A DNA stretch of 64,000 bases from positions 87,951,093-88,015,092 of the forward strand of contig OZ024903.1 in assembly GCA_964017125.1 (NCBI GenBank), in the 5' to 3' direction. Both the position numbers and the translations under genes were made by a program. The notes under the pieces were generated by a model that saw only the letters and a program-made list of their open reading frames with translations, made no database searches and was not told the origin of the DNA. Shown piece after piece: positions 1 to 37,168 of the stretch. The DNA comes from Flabesymbios commensalis (Eukaryota > Annelida > Polychaeta > Terebellida > Flabelligeridae). The number at the start of each line of letters is the position of its first letter. Within the stretch, counting starts at the first letter, position 1.

Positions 1-607
1 CCTTACTTGGGAGTCAGCATCAGTGAGAACCTGGAATGGGGGGATCACATCTCCAAAATTGCGAGTAAGGCCAATTCCACACTGGGTTTCTTGAGGAGGA
101 ATTTAAAGGGATGTCCCTCTAAATTAAAAGAGATTGCATATTTTTCAATGGTTAGGTCACTTTTGGAATACTCTTGTCCTGTATGGGATCCGTACAGGCA
201 AGGTGATATTGATAAATTAAACAAAATTCAAAGAGCTGCTGCACGTTTCGTAACAAACAACTACCAGCGTAAATCAAGATCTAGGCTGGACTGACTTACA
301 AACTAGAAGAAACAACTTCGGGCTGACAAGCCTGTACAAAATTTGAAACGGATTAAACGCTGTACCTGTCAGTGATCTTTCAACCCAAGCAGATGAAAGA
401 ACTCGTGGTGCGAATAAAAAATCATTCAAACACATTAGAGCTAACACCACGCTGGGACAAAATTCCTTTTTGTACAAAACCATACACGATTGGAATCATC
501 TTCCACCAGCTGCTATTGAATCCAGATCAATAGCAGCTTTCAAGAGCCAACTGAGCGATAAGTCTGGTCGGCCGCTCAGCACCATCCCTTCGCCTGATAC
601 TCCGTGA
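1..607 (+). mobile_element. LINE 3' fragment (end of reverse-transcriptase ORF)
   Basis: The sequence enters mid-ORF and encodes the C-terminal part of a CR1/jockey-like non-LTR reverse transcriptase. Visible blocks are LGVSISENLEWGDHI, LGFLRRNL, SLLEYSCPVWDPY and QRAAARFV, typical of the region after the palm domain. The reading frame shifts near 285-295. It then continues in another frame through TRGANKKSFKHI and FKSQLSDKSG to a TGA at 605-607. The element is cut by the window edge, so its full length is unknown. Family recognition is from motif memory; the exact clade is uncertain. Confidence 0.85.
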
Positions 608-889
608 GGAGGACTGCAAAGTTCAACCTTTAAAGATTAAAGACATCGGTACCGACATAAAACAATTGAAAAAGAATTATACAAATTTTAACAAAAAACT
701 AAGGGCAAAGGCCTCATGTGGTTGGGGCTGAGGGATTCGGCCTATTATAAGTAACCATTTCAATGACGGGCCAGTGCCATACACAGTGAACCAATATTGA
801 AATTAGCCGAATACTAGGGGCCTACCTAAGACACGTAGCCTAAAGGAACGTACAGGAGTTGAATTCACGTAAAGAAACGCAAAGGACCT
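608..889. other. no gene seen; probable LINE 3' flank
   Basis: AT-rich sequence after the LINE stop codon. I see no coding signal or repeat that I can delimit. It may be the LINE 3' untranslated region. Confidence 0.4.
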
Positions 890-1605
890 CATATTATAAA
901 TAAATCGACTAAATATTTATTGCAGCATATTAAGTATCTTATTGAGAAAAATACCTACGAATTTTAAAGTGATCAATCTTTTTTTCCATGTTTTATTAAA
1001 CTTTAAACGCTAGCTGCGTCTCCCAATGTATTACCAATGGGTTGCGAGTCGATTACGGGAGCTGCGAAAAGGAGCCCATTTCAATAAAGTATACGTTAAA
1101 TATTTATTGCAGTGAGGTAGCATATTAAGAAATGCATCTGCATATTTTAAAGGGATGTATACATTTTTCAAAGTTTTATTCATCTTTAAACCATAGGCTA
1201 GTCTTCCACTGTATTACCAATTGACCACAAGTCACATAGCCCTACGAGAGCTGCGAAAGGAGCCCATTTCAATGCCTTATCGGTTAAATATTTATCGCAG
1301 CGTATTAAGAACCATATTGAGAAATGCATCTGTGAATCTCAAAGTGATCTATCTATTTTCTCAATGTTTTACGGGACTTTAATATTTATCCCAGCGTATT
1401 AAGAACCATATTGAGAAATGCTTCTGTGAATCTTAAAGTGATCTATCTATTTATCAATGTATTATGGGACTTTAATATTTATCCCAGCGTATTAAGAACC
1501 ATATTGAGAAATGCATCTGTGAATCTGATCTATCTATTTCTCAATGTTTTACGGGACTTTAACCATAGCTGCGTCTTCCACTGTATTACCAAGTCAACAG
1601 TGTGA
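890..1605. repeat. tandem repeat, ~185-bp then 94-bp units
   Basis: Two diverged long units (about 185 bp) share the words TGTATTACCAA, GAGCTGCGAAA and GGAGCCCATTTCAAT. They pass into a short-period array in which CGTATTAAGAACCATATTG recurs at 1301, 1395 and 1489, an exact 94-bp period. The short unit looks like a deleted derivative of the long one. Confidence 0.8.
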
Positions 1606-2149
1606 CAGCGGGATGGTGGCCGAAACGCGTGAAAGAGTTTAAAGGGTTAAAGGCCCGTGCCCAGGCAAATGGCATGTCTTTGTTTTAGCTCTGTTATATC
1701 TTTTTGAGTGTTTGAATGAGTGAAGGCAACGTTCCGATAGATTACAACTTTTAGAAACATCCGTTTGCAACATAATTAGGTTTCGAAAAAGACGAATTAT
1801 GACAAAAGGTCGGTCATTACATTTTTGTCTTTTAGATCCACACGTTTTTCAATGTCATGTTTTCCGTTTGCCAAGATTGACAGGAAAGTTGTATTGAGTC
1901 AACGATTTGATTATTTCCTTCTAAAGATTTACTAGCCGTAATCTATGACAAAAAGTCCCTAACTCATATTACGATAAGTATGCAAGGTCTCAGATCGTCA
2001 AATACGTTGCTAGTTTAACTACAATGTCATCGCCGTTTAACGGAGCTTTCCGAACGAGTCTCACTTTTCAGAACACGGCGGTTTAAAACACCTAAATTCG
2101 GCCAATTGAAATATTTTACATCTGTGCAGGACATCGTGAACATCGCCAA
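1606..2149. other. no feature seen
   Basis: Unremarkable AT-rich sequence with short frames only; no motif recognised. Confidence 0.4.
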
Positions 2150-2345
2150 AATACACAAATTGTATTCATGGGATGTTCGTGGCTGGTGTAAGGACAAAAG
2201 GGAAGGGATTCTCCTCCGTGTTGATGCTTTCAAAGAAAAAAACAAATCAACATCGGACCCTTCATCTAGATCCCCAGCGGTATGGTCAAGGCCATTATAA
2301 CAAGACTACATAAGTCCAGGAGCTCCCGCTCCGAATTAGAATTTG
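2150..2345 (+). repeat. interspersed repeat copy A, left part
   Basis: The words TATTCATGGGATG, TCGTGGCTGGTGTA, CAAATCAACATCGGACC and TTCATCTAGA are shared with 29060-29520. The homology resumes at 5040-5200 (GTATGACCATTCCGAAATACAC, split here, and AAGCCTAAATAACAC), matching 29560-29690. The copy is therefore interrupted by about 2.7 kb containing the 144-bp array. The related ORF at 2106-2300 is shared with this repeat and shows no known domain. Confidence 0.75.
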
Positions 2346-2569
2346 ATTTAAGCAATTTTGTATAGGGTTATTAATGTAGTCCTAGTCTAGGTCAAAAATC
2401 AAGACGCAAGACAACTAGGTCTAAGAAGCCCAGTCTAAGAGTAAGATAAGAACTAGACAGTCTGTCAGAGATTGCAAACCTCCATTGAAATTAATGATCC
2501 TAATCAGTATCCCAGTAATGGTCTACCTATCTGGCATGGTTTACCCGATATCAGGCCAATCGAGTTAAC

Positions 2570-4480
2570 TAATAGCTGATTTACGGTCATTTTGAATTCG
2601 ATATAAATTAGTTAAAAACTTAGGGTGCATCCTCCCCCGAACCTCAAATTTTGTTTTATAGTAATGGACTAACATCTAACACACTTTGCAAAATATTGGG
2701 CATGTGAAAGTAAATAATGGCCGATAGAGGGCCATTTTGAATTTGATCAAGTCAAAATTTTCCAAGATGCATCCTCAGCTGAAATCTCACATTTCATTCT
2801 ATAGTAATGGTCTAGCCATCTAGCACGGTTTACCAAATATCGCCCATGTGAAAGTGAATAATGGCCGATAGGAGGCCATTTTGAATTTGATCAAGTCAAA
2901 ATTTTTCAAGATGCATCCTCTCCTGAAATCTCACATTTTGTTTTATAGTAATGGTCTAGCCATCTAGTACGGTTACTAAAAACCGGCTATGTGAAAGTAA
3001 ATAATGGCCGATAGGCGGCCATTTTGAATTTGATCGAGTCAATTTTTTTCAAGATGCATCCTCTCTTGTAATCTCACATTTTGTTTTATAGTAATGGTCC
3101 AGCTATCTAACACGGTTTAACAAATATCAGCAATGTGAAAGTAAATAGTGGCCGATAGGCGGCCATTTTGAATTCGATTGAGTCGAAAGTTTTTTAAAGG
3201 CATCCTCTCTCTAAACGTCACATTTTGTTTTATAGTAATGGTCTAGCTATCTAGCACGGTTTACCTGATATCAGGCCTATCGAGGTAAATAATGCTGATT
3301 GTCGGCCATTTTGAATTCGTAAGCTAAAAATTTTCAGGGTGCATCCTCCCCCGAAAACTCACACTTTGTTTTATAGTAATCAGGTAATGGTCTAGCCATC
3401 TAGCACGGTTTACCAAATATCAGCCATGTGAAAATGAATAATGGCCGAAAAGGCGGCCATTTTAAATTTGATCAAGTCAATTTTTTTCAAGATGCATCCT
3501 CATCTGAAATCTCACATTTTGTTTTACAGTAATGGTCTAGCCATCTAGCACGGTTGACCAAATAACGGCCATGTGAAAGTGAATAATGGCCGATAAGCGG
3601 CCATTTTGAATTTTATCGAGTCGAATTTTTTCAAGATACATCCTCTCCTGAAATCACACATTTTGTTTTATAGTAATGGTCTAGCCATCTAGCACGGTTT
3701 ACCAAATAACGGCCATGTGAAAGTGAATAATGGCCGATAAGCGGCCATTTTGAATTTTATCGAGTCGAATTTTTTCAAGATGCATCTTCTCCTGAAATCA
3801 CACATTTTGTTTTATAGTAATGGTCTAGCCATCTAGCACGGTTTACCAAATAACGGCCATGTGAAAGTGAATAATGGCCGATAAGCGGCCATTTTGAATT
3901 TTATCGAGTCGAATTTTTTCAAGATGCATCCTCTCCTGAAATCACACATTTTGTTTTATAGTAATGGTCTAGCCATCTAGCACGGTTTACCAAATAACGG
4001 CCATGTGAAAGTGAATAATGGCCGATTGGCGGCCATTTTGAACTTTTACAAAATGAATTTTTTCAAAATACATCCTCTCCTGAAGCCTTACAATTTGTTT
4101 TATAGTAATGGTGTAGATTTCTTGAGCGGTTTTCATGATATTCCACAATATCAGGCCTGTCGAGGTGAATAATGGCTGATAGGCGGCCATTTTGAATTTC
4201 ATCAGCTTCAAATTTTTCAGGATGCATCCTCTCCTGAAACCTTACAATTTATTTGATATTAATGGTGTAGCTATCTTGAGCGGTTTTCATGATATTTCGC
4301 AATATCAGGCCTGTCGAGGTGAATAATGGCCGATAGGCGGCCATTTTTTATTTTATCGACTTGAAATTTTTTAAGATGCATCCTCTCCTAAAACCTCACA
4401 ATTTGTTTTATAGTAATGGTGTAGCTATCTTGAGCGGTTTTCATGATATTCCGCAAAATCTTTCAGTCGGATTTACCGAT
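2570..4480. repeat. 144-bp minisatellite, ~13 units
   Basis: The core word TGGCCGATAAGCGGCCATTT recurs at 3587, 3731, 3875 and 4019, an exact 144-bp period. Units on either side are more diverged. Each unit holds a GGCCGATAGGCGGCC quasi-palindrome, a TTTTGTTTTATAGTAATGGT block and a CATCTAGCACGGTTTACC block. Units in the middle of the array are nearly identical and the edges are degenerate, as expected for unequal exchange. Confidence 0.93.
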
Positions 4481-4830
4481 GTTATAAATTAGGTCAAAGT
4501 GCTGGGTCAACTTCAAGGTCAAGGTCCAAAAACCTGAAAAGGCACAACTAGGGACCTTAGAGAACATGTATGTGCAATATGACTGTCATCGGCGCAGTAC
4601 TTTTCGAGATCTGCTCCGGAAACGAAGTGCGCGTCAAAACGTCTAAGTAGGTCATAGTTCTGAACCAGAAGTAGGTCAAAGTTCAAATACCCCAAAAGGC
4701 ACAACTAGACCCCCTAGGGGTGTTGTGTGTAAAATTTGAAGACAATCGGACAAGTACTTTCAGAGATATGCTCCGGAAACGAATTGTTTACGGACGGCCC
4801 AACGGCCCAACGGCCCAACGCCGTCACATC
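4481..4830. repeat. two diverged ~180-bp direct repeats plus (CGGCCCAA)3
   Basis: AGGTCAAAGT, AAAAGGCACAACTAG and TATGCTCCGGAAACGAA-like words occur twice in the same order, about 180 bp apart. They are followed by three copies of CGGCCCAA near 4791-4822. Nothing here reads as a gene. Confidence 0.7.
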
Positions 4831-5289
4831 ATCATTTTCTCCTCTGCAACCTTGCGTATTGAATTCAGATTAAAAATATTTTAACCCGTCCATTAGCCAC
4901 CTGGAAGTAACCCACATACCAAAAATTGTTATCCTAGCTTATTTTCTCTCAAAGTTATAGGCAAAAGAAGAGGCCAAAAAAAACGGAGGTAGAATCCATA
5001 GCTCCCTTCGCTCACCTACGGTGACGGCGGGAGCTAATAAAGAGATGGTTGTTATTAATTGTATGACCATTCCGAAATACACACTTATCGGGTACATATT
5101 TTCCCAAATGGATGGTGGAGAAATATAATATAGATTTACGATGATATAAGCCTAAATAACACAAATTTAAACTTTTCAACATTTTAAGTTTGTGTCACTT
5201 TAACATTAATGCTAATTGTTTTGTGGCGTAAACGCAGATTTTATTTTACTCGACACATTAACCCTTAATTTTTAGTATTAAAATCACAT
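4831..5289. repeat. right part of interspersed repeat copy A and unassigned DNA
   Basis: From about 5040 to 5200 the sequence matches 29550-29700 (AAATGGATGGTGGAGAAA against AAATGGAGGGTGGAGAAA). The nine-base word GCGGGAGCT at 5027-5035 is the reverse complement of AGCTCCCGC at 2321-2329, so the intervening block is bounded by a short inverted repeat. Confidence 0.6.
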
Positions 5290-5830
5290 CAAAAACTAAT
5301 CAGCACATGTGCAGAGTAGGGTCTTCCATTTAAACCAAACAAGAAACAAATCCATAAAGCGGTTCAAGCTCTAGAGAGCGACATAGTATTTTGGCGGCCA
5401 TCTTGGATTTTGTTGAAGAAGGTGAAAAACGCAGAAAAAATTTACAGGGGCCAATATCCATGCTGGATTTTTTTAGAAATATTCCAAGTAGGGGTTTTGG
5501 CTATATTACCAAATTTTTAGGATGGCTAAAATGAGCTAAACTGAAATACCCGCTAAAATACTAAAACGTAAAAAAATCAAAGTTTTTATTATTAGAATCA
5601 CACCACAAGCTTTTCAGCTCACGTCCAGGGTAAGGTCTTTCCTTTGAACCAAACATGAAACAAATCGATAAAGCAGTTCAAGCTCAAGCGTGCGCCATAG
5701 GATTTTGGCAGCCATCTTGGATTTTGTTGAAGAAACTGAAAAACGCAAAAAAAAATTCCCAGGCGAATTACCCTGAGCCATTATGCATACTGCAAATATA
5801 TGAAAATAATAAGTAGGGGTTTTCGAGTGA
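5290..5830. repeat. two direct copies of a ~300-bp unit
   Basis: ATCAGCACATGTGCAGAGTAGG and AACCAAACAAGAAACAAATC in the first unit correspond to TCAGCTCACGTCCAGGGTAAGG and AACCAAACATGAAACAAATC in the second (words split here). Both units contain GCCATCTTGGATTTTGTTG and end in AAGTAGGGGTTTT. The frames on the minus strand through this block are shadows of the repeat. Confidence 0.8.
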
Positions 5831-6796
5831 GGTGAGAGCAGAAACAAGTGGTGGAGGCAGCGACGGAGGCGGGCGGACTCAGCAAAACAATAAGTCTCCA
5901 CCACCACATAGTGGGTGGAGACTTAACTAGCTGCAGGTATATAACCACTTATAACTACATATGAATGCAAATCAGCAATACCGCTGGAGAACAGTGACGC
6001 TGGAGAACACTGACTTACTGGATAGGATAACAAATTCATATAGACAGTCTAGGGGCAGAGAGTGCTTGAGCTCATGGTGTGTATACATGATAATGTGCCT
6101 ACGTCTCCAACAGACTGGCAACGTGATTTCATGTCGGCCAATTGTCTGTGACATTGGCATAACTAACATTGGCATATTCAGTGTTGTCTTGTGCTGCAAG
6201 AACATCACCCCCCACACAAGTTAGTTCCTTAACAAGAGGGCGTGTTGACAAGAGATTGACCCAATGCTGTTTAAATGTTGGCAGCGTCTTCAACAGTGGC
6301 CAATATCAAAACATCATTGGATCAATAACTCTTGTTTGTTGGCTCAATGTTGGGCTCACATTGGCCTATGACGCTGATCCAGCATTGGGCCAATACTTCA
6401 TATCTGCTAGGATTGTGGGCTCATGGAGGGGGAGTGAGACTGTAGAGGTGCTGACCTCATACTCCAAGGCTAAATGGCTGATTAATATTCATGATCACTC
6501 AGAAATAACCAAATATGGCACAGGTTTACTATAGATAACATGGGGCCATTTCAAAAGTCCATACAGTCAGATATGAAACCGTGTGAAGATGCTCTATATT
6601 GTATCAGGAATATTTTAGGCAACCCCAGGAAAGGGGCTTTCCATGAATGAAATGCGCCTTTCTACCAGTTTTATGAATGGAGTGACGTCACTTTTTGTCC
6701 CAAATCTGTGTCCAGACCACAATAATAAGGTTACTGGAGCTATCGCCCCACCCACAAAAATGATTACTAATGGTAATAAAATAAATCGCTTCTCAC
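5831..6796. other. intron or flank of the ABCC gene; hairpin and GTTGG-type repeat
   Basis: Contains a hairpin at 5891-5923 with 11-bp arms (AAGTCTCCACC / GGTGGAGACTT). At 6245-6400 there is a diverged copy of the CAATGTTGG...CCAACATTG quasi-palindromic family. The next ABCC exon downstream (TMD2) was not found here. Confidence 0.5.
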
Positions 6797-31983
<25,187 letters not shown>

Positions 31984-33734
31984 CTGTTAAAAATAAGTCA
32001 AATAATGCTATACATGGTCAATAATCTAACAGGAAAGATAAAGGTCCAAAACTTGATTGCAATTATTGCAGGAGCAGCATCTCATTAACACAGGGCATGG
32101 CAGTCAGGGGACGTGTTCAAAGACAACCTTAAAAGTTTAGTTATCATGGTTAAGGGTTTAGCTGAGCCACTATATTAGTTAAGGTGAACTAACCTTATCA
32201 GCCTAACTTAAGTTAAGTCCTTTTTAAGCTCCGTCACAGCACACGGTGAAGGTTTAATTATAATATTTACAATATTACTAAGTACATCAGATGATGATAA
32301 AGAGTGAAATTTTTTGATGAAGGAGATTTTCATTAAAAATCATATTATTTACAAATCTAAATACATCAGATGGTGCTCAATGGTGTATACATCCCACCGA
32401 AACAGTTTTACAAAATATACATAATAACATCGCAATGAACATGGCAAATAAAAGAGTGACAGTTCTTACTTGGCTTGAAGCACTTATTGCAAACTTCTTT
32501 CCTCATGAATCGTGTGGCATCTCGGGCATAGCGTTTAAATAGATAGGTTTAACCTTTTAACTGCCAAATTATTCAATTTGAATTTTCACCCACTTGAAGT
32601 TGTGTCTCGCTGACGCGATCCACAACTTCAAGTGAGTGAAAATTATTCATATTTGACAAAATGGAGGTCAACTCTTTTAAAATCTTGCTGGTTGATGTCA
32701 CATTTTATCTTTAACATATTTAAAATGTGGTACTTAATGTGCTAATAAAAACTGAAAACCCGAATATATGCGACACCGGCGGTTAAAGGGTTAAGAGAGT
32801 TTGATATTAACACCATAATCCACCAGAAGATGGGTTGCATATGACCATGAAAGGCATCCTCAATGTTACGTCTGAGTATTGTTATATAACCCTTAGCACA
32901 TATTATTTTAACCCGGTACACTGTCAGATTTGCCATTATCATGATTATCCCAGGAAATTAAACAGTACATTAGCTTGGTGGTAGAATTATATGAGAAGTG
33001 CTCTAGAAATAGGTTTAGGGGTGACACTTTGTCACCATGTGGAAACCATTATTTATTGTCAATTAGGCCTATGAAAAACGTGATTTCCGTTGCCGCATCA
33101 TGCGTTTTTATATTATAAATATGCTTATATGGGGGTACCCCCAAAACCTGGTTGGATTATGTAAGCGTCTGTCGTTGCCGTTATAATTTACTAATCAACA
33201 CATTTATCATGTTTATGTTCTAATGATGTGTTGCACGTTGCCGTGGAGCTGGGATGGGGTCAAATACATGTACTTATTTTTATTTGCGTACTTGTATTCG
33301 AATCTTCCGTATTTGTATTTGTTTTTTATTCTTCAAAAAGGCATGTATTTGTATTTGTATCTGCATTTGATCCTTGTAGTTGATGTTTTGATCAAATATA
33401 ATTCAAATACATTTTTTTCACAAAGGTAACCCAGCGAATTTAACAATAATAATAAAAATGACTATAATATATACCTAGAGCTGTTCATTGTTCATTAAAA
33501 TGCCAATGCAGCCAATCCACCTTTTCAGTACAAAAAATCATTTTTAATACAATTAACGTTTATATTAAGTACAATGTTTCGCTGAGCTCGCATTTAATAT
33601 TTGGCACATACGGCATATAATATTTGTATATCTGGTTGAGCTGACAAATTGATTTATGTATTAGTATTTCGTCTTAACATTGCATTATAATCAATGATAT
33701 AAGCGTTGACGGGTGTTAAGTGGATGATGCGCCA
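31984..33734. other. right of the first ABCC exon found; one MITE, no gene
   Basis: The ABCC initiator exon and promoter should lie here or further right, but no start codon followed by a phase-0 donor convinced me. A TA-rich (GTATTTGTATTT)-like stretch lies at 33260-33370. Confidence 0.4.
32549..32794. mobile_element. piggyBac-type MITE, copy 2 (246 bp)
   Basis: TTAA + CCTTTTAACTGCC at the left and GGCGGTTAAAGGG + TTAA at the right. The body is nearly identical to 22310-22554, including the CACTTGAAGTTGTG hairpin, and in the same orientation. Confidence 0.9.
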
Positions 33735-35246
33735 GGGCCAGTATTCTCGTATATGGGTCAAAATTAGCTAAGGTGTTATATTGATTTAGTTAATTACAAA
33801 GTTCCAATGGGGACCATTAATATATCTAAATATATATTTTTTTAATATCTTCCTCAAGGTAAACACATCATTACATAAAAAACATAACTTCATGGAGGAT
33901 GGTTTACTTTTAAAAGATTACGAGTAAAATATGTAGTCAATATTATAATATTTTATAACAATCCAGCGTAACATTTTGGCAAGTGTGTATTTGGACTGCT
34001 GGTATGTATAATATTTGTTTCCAAACGAAAAAAACTAAAGTGTTGCAATAAGGATCATGCCCAATTGTTCTTGAAAAGTTGGTAAATGTATAGTAATATT
34101 GTTTATAGAACATAGAACTCGATATATGAAATAGTGCTTACGCATGTTACATGTGTCCGTCAAAACCTAAACAGAACTAGCTCTGCTTCCTTACTGCTTA
34201 AAATACAGTTCCATGATGCCACGTGATGTGCTATGGCTCCCGAAATTGATAAACTGTAGCAGTATATAAAGGAATGAAACCCCGAACCAGATTTGCCAGA
34301 ATAATACCGAATTAAAAATAATCTGTAAAAAGTCCGTCAAAAAGTAACATGAGTAATTTCGGCCGACCAAGAACACCCACAAATGGCTACGTGTTCAGCA
34401 AGGAGTTCACAAAAAACTACTGAGGACACTTTCCGATTACGTCATCACTTGTTGTATTAGAGGGGAAGAATGACAGCATAAAAGTAAACAACACCCTGTC
34501 CGTCAAAAACGTGCGTATGTAACGTGCGTAAGCATCAACGTCAGTTACATGTAAATAACTTTGCTAAGATAGATAGGAGCTATCACAAACTTTTCTGATA
34601 TGATCATGGCCACCAAAATGTTAAAAAACACACAACTACAGCAACAAGATCGCACAGAACTTGTAGTTTGACAACATATTTCAAAATTAAAAAAACGGTA
34701 AATTCGTATGTTACTATTTGACAGACAATGATTACGTACGTTACTATTTGACAGACAATGATTCGTGTGTTACTATTTGACAGACAGGCTGCTTCCCCGG
34801 CCATTTTGTTTATTAGGCATTGTTCTGTAAGATTTAGGTGATTTGCTGTACATATAATGCAGCCGAGGTAAGAGTCCCCATAAAACACAGACTTTTATTG
34901 TCTGCACTGTTGAAAAATAATTTATTGCAAAAACAAAAATCAACTTTTTGTCCGTCAAAAGTAACATGCGTAAGCGACAAAACTACAACTTTGATGTGAT
35001 CGTGGCGAAATTTGTGTAAAACAACTATCTTTTTAATAGTAGATAATGTTAGCTCTCATCAATCACTTTAATGGGAAATAGTGTTTTTTATCAAAAAAAT
35101 ATGTTATAATTTAACTGTGTATGTTACACTTTATTACACCTTAGCTAATATTGACCCATATATCGTAGGCTTCTGATTGGTCGAGATGGCCATCTCGACC
35201 AATCAGAAGCCTACGATATATCGTAACTTGTACGAGAATACGGCCC
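33735..35246. mobile_element. 1.5-kb inverted-repeat element with subterminal repeats
   Basis: GGGCCAGTATTCTCGTA and TATGGGTCAAAATTAGCTAAGG at the left (split) match GGGCCGTATTCTCGTA and TATGGGTCAATATTAGCTAAGG inverted at the right. Inside, GTCCGTCAAAA recurs about four times (near 34158, 34332, 34498 and 34950) and TTACTATTTGACAGACAATG three times near 34711-34785. No transposase was recognised. Confidence 0.75.
35158..35221. repeat. 64-bp perfect palindrome, no spacer
   Basis: ATATATCGTAGGCTTCTGAT then TGGTCGAGATGG is followed immediately by its exact reverse complement, centre between 35189 and 35190. It carries an ATTGG/CCAAT pair. It sits within the right inverted end of the 33735-35246 element; the left end lacks it. 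Confidence 0.96.
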
Positions 35247-37074
35247 CAGGTGCGCATGTGCTGGGCATGTATTCCAAAATCAGTGGAGCATGAACGTGAT
35301 ATAAATGATACATTGATAGCCTATCTATCACTTTAATTGCACCAGTTCTTGTCAGGCTCCTGACGCATTGAAACTATGTTGAGCCAATGTCTACGGGCCT
35401 ATATAATATGTGTATCATGTGTATACAGTGACAACGCCGAGCAAACCCGAGAGATCGATGCAATGTTGTTTTATTACTGGTCCAGCGTCTGCAACGCTGG
35501 CCAGCATGAAAAACATTGTGTCAGGGTCTCGAGTTTGCTAAGTCTTGACAACCCTTTCGTCTCATCAGACCAATTTCACAGATCGTGATAATTAAAAAAA
35601 ATGAAACGATCATGAAATATAGCCATATAGATATCAAAGTCCAGAACTTTGAGTACATCGCTTAATAATGTCATTTCGTTTTCTTTACATAAATTATGTT
35701 AGATGACATATTTATAGGGCATAATAAACATGTTAATATGCGGAGTTTAATTGAATTTGAAAATAAGTTAATGGTTCAATGATATTATGAATCCCGTAGC
35801 TAATCATGCTAATTAGCATGCTGTTCATTCATAGATTGGTATATTTATTGCACGTTGTTGAAGAAATGAACCAACTTACGATTACATGCATAATATTGTT
35901 GGTCGGATAATATTTGCCTGTTTAAATTTTCCTGAATCTGTGTTTTTGGGACATTCCGTTAATTTTAAAAGTAATATTACTATTTTATTTCTGCCTATAA
36001 TACAAATTATTCTCTGAACAGCATAGTGTCACATGGTCAGTAGTGCTTACCTGTGGAATCACAGTCGCCCCTTGATCTATTCGCTATCAACACCATCAGC
36101 TCGCCTACTGTGTCCACACATTGTTAAATCTTTAAGCTCTAATTATCTGAGCTAAATTTTAACTATCCTGAAGCAACTCCAAATGGGTGACAATTCCTCA
36201 TATTCGTTTAATTTTAGACCAAATATTTGGAAATCTTTATTTTCAAACATTTATTTAATTCCCAATAACTGTGATTTAACCCGCTGATAAAACACATTAA
36301 AAACGATTATAGTTATGTGTAGCTCAAAGGGCTAAGAGCCATCACTAAACACACCATTACTAGTGTCGACCCTCCTAACTAACCCAGCACTAACGCTCGA
36401 GTCAATGCGTGAGTAGATCCAATTTGTGTATAATTTCCAGGAAAATTCAAATGAATCACTATATAATATGATCAATAAATATGCAAAATATTGTACTTCA
36501 ATACTACCATAAATACATATTTTTTGGTAATAGGTCTACTTATGTTGTTTTGATTTACATTCACGCACAGTTGTCGAGGGTCCCGTTAAATATTGAGTAT
36601 TTATTGAAACAAGAAAACATATAGTTGACTCATTGATCGTTTTCTCATGATTTCTGATAGAAATAATCGTGAGATGATTAAATTCGCAAATATATATGCC
36701 CTACGTTGTAACCTGTGCAACATTCTTCTCATGGCTTTTCATTGACAGCCCTAAATTTACGCTAGAGACGGAATTTCTTTCTAAATTTACGCTAGAGACG
36801 GAATTTCCGTCTACCTACGTTGAAGATACAGGAAAGTGATTCAGAAATTTGGGTGTTCACTGTGAACGAAGAGTGGGATTTCCTTCATAAGCATCGGCAT
36901 TTACCATGCATTGGAGCAAGAAATTGAAAACTATCGCGCCACATTGTGGATTTTCTAGGGTCTCGTCGGATGGAAACTGCGCCTAGTCAGACGAGCCATC
37001 TGATTTACGTGGTTCTCCGAGCCCAACGGCACAACATCGCTGCACGCATGTCCTAGTGTATACATACAGCACCT
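35247..37074. other. no gene; GTTGG motifs, short duplications
   Basis: Diverged CAATGTTG...CCAGCGT motifs lie at 35345-35520. A TTAA-type element relative lies inverted at 36220-36335. A 27-bp direct duplication (TAAATTTACGCTAGAGACGG) sits at 36753 and 36782. No coding exon was accepted. Confidence 0.45.
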
Positions 37075-37168
37075 GGTAGTCCCAGGCGGTCACCCATCCA
37101 ATTATGGACTAGGCCCGGCGTTGCTTAACTTCAGTAATTGAGCCGACACCGATCAGTTAACGCCGTAG
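37075..37168 (-). pseudogene. 5S rRNA-derived sequence (pseudogene or SINE3-like head)
   Basis: On the minus strand, TGAAGTTAAGCAACGCCGGG, GGATGGGTGACCGCCTGGGA and CCAGGTGCTGTA follow the internal control region and 3' half of 5S rRNA closely. The 5' half is short and diverged, giving about 94 nt against about 120. Pol III promoter elements (A-box and C-box) look intact. It is more likely a retroposed copy than a working gene. Confidence 0.88.

Noticed and set aside
34191-34382. Hydrophobic 63-codon minus-strand frame
   Set aside because: No start codon or phase-compatible donor to exon a; it lies inside the 33735-35246 mobile element.
36046-36112. Possible ABCC first exon on the minus strand (donor CACAG|GTAAGC after DTVGELMVLIANRSRG)
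   Set aside because: The donor is in phase 1 while the first firm exon begins in phase 0. The resemblance to the TVGEIVNLMAVD exon is limited to a few residues.
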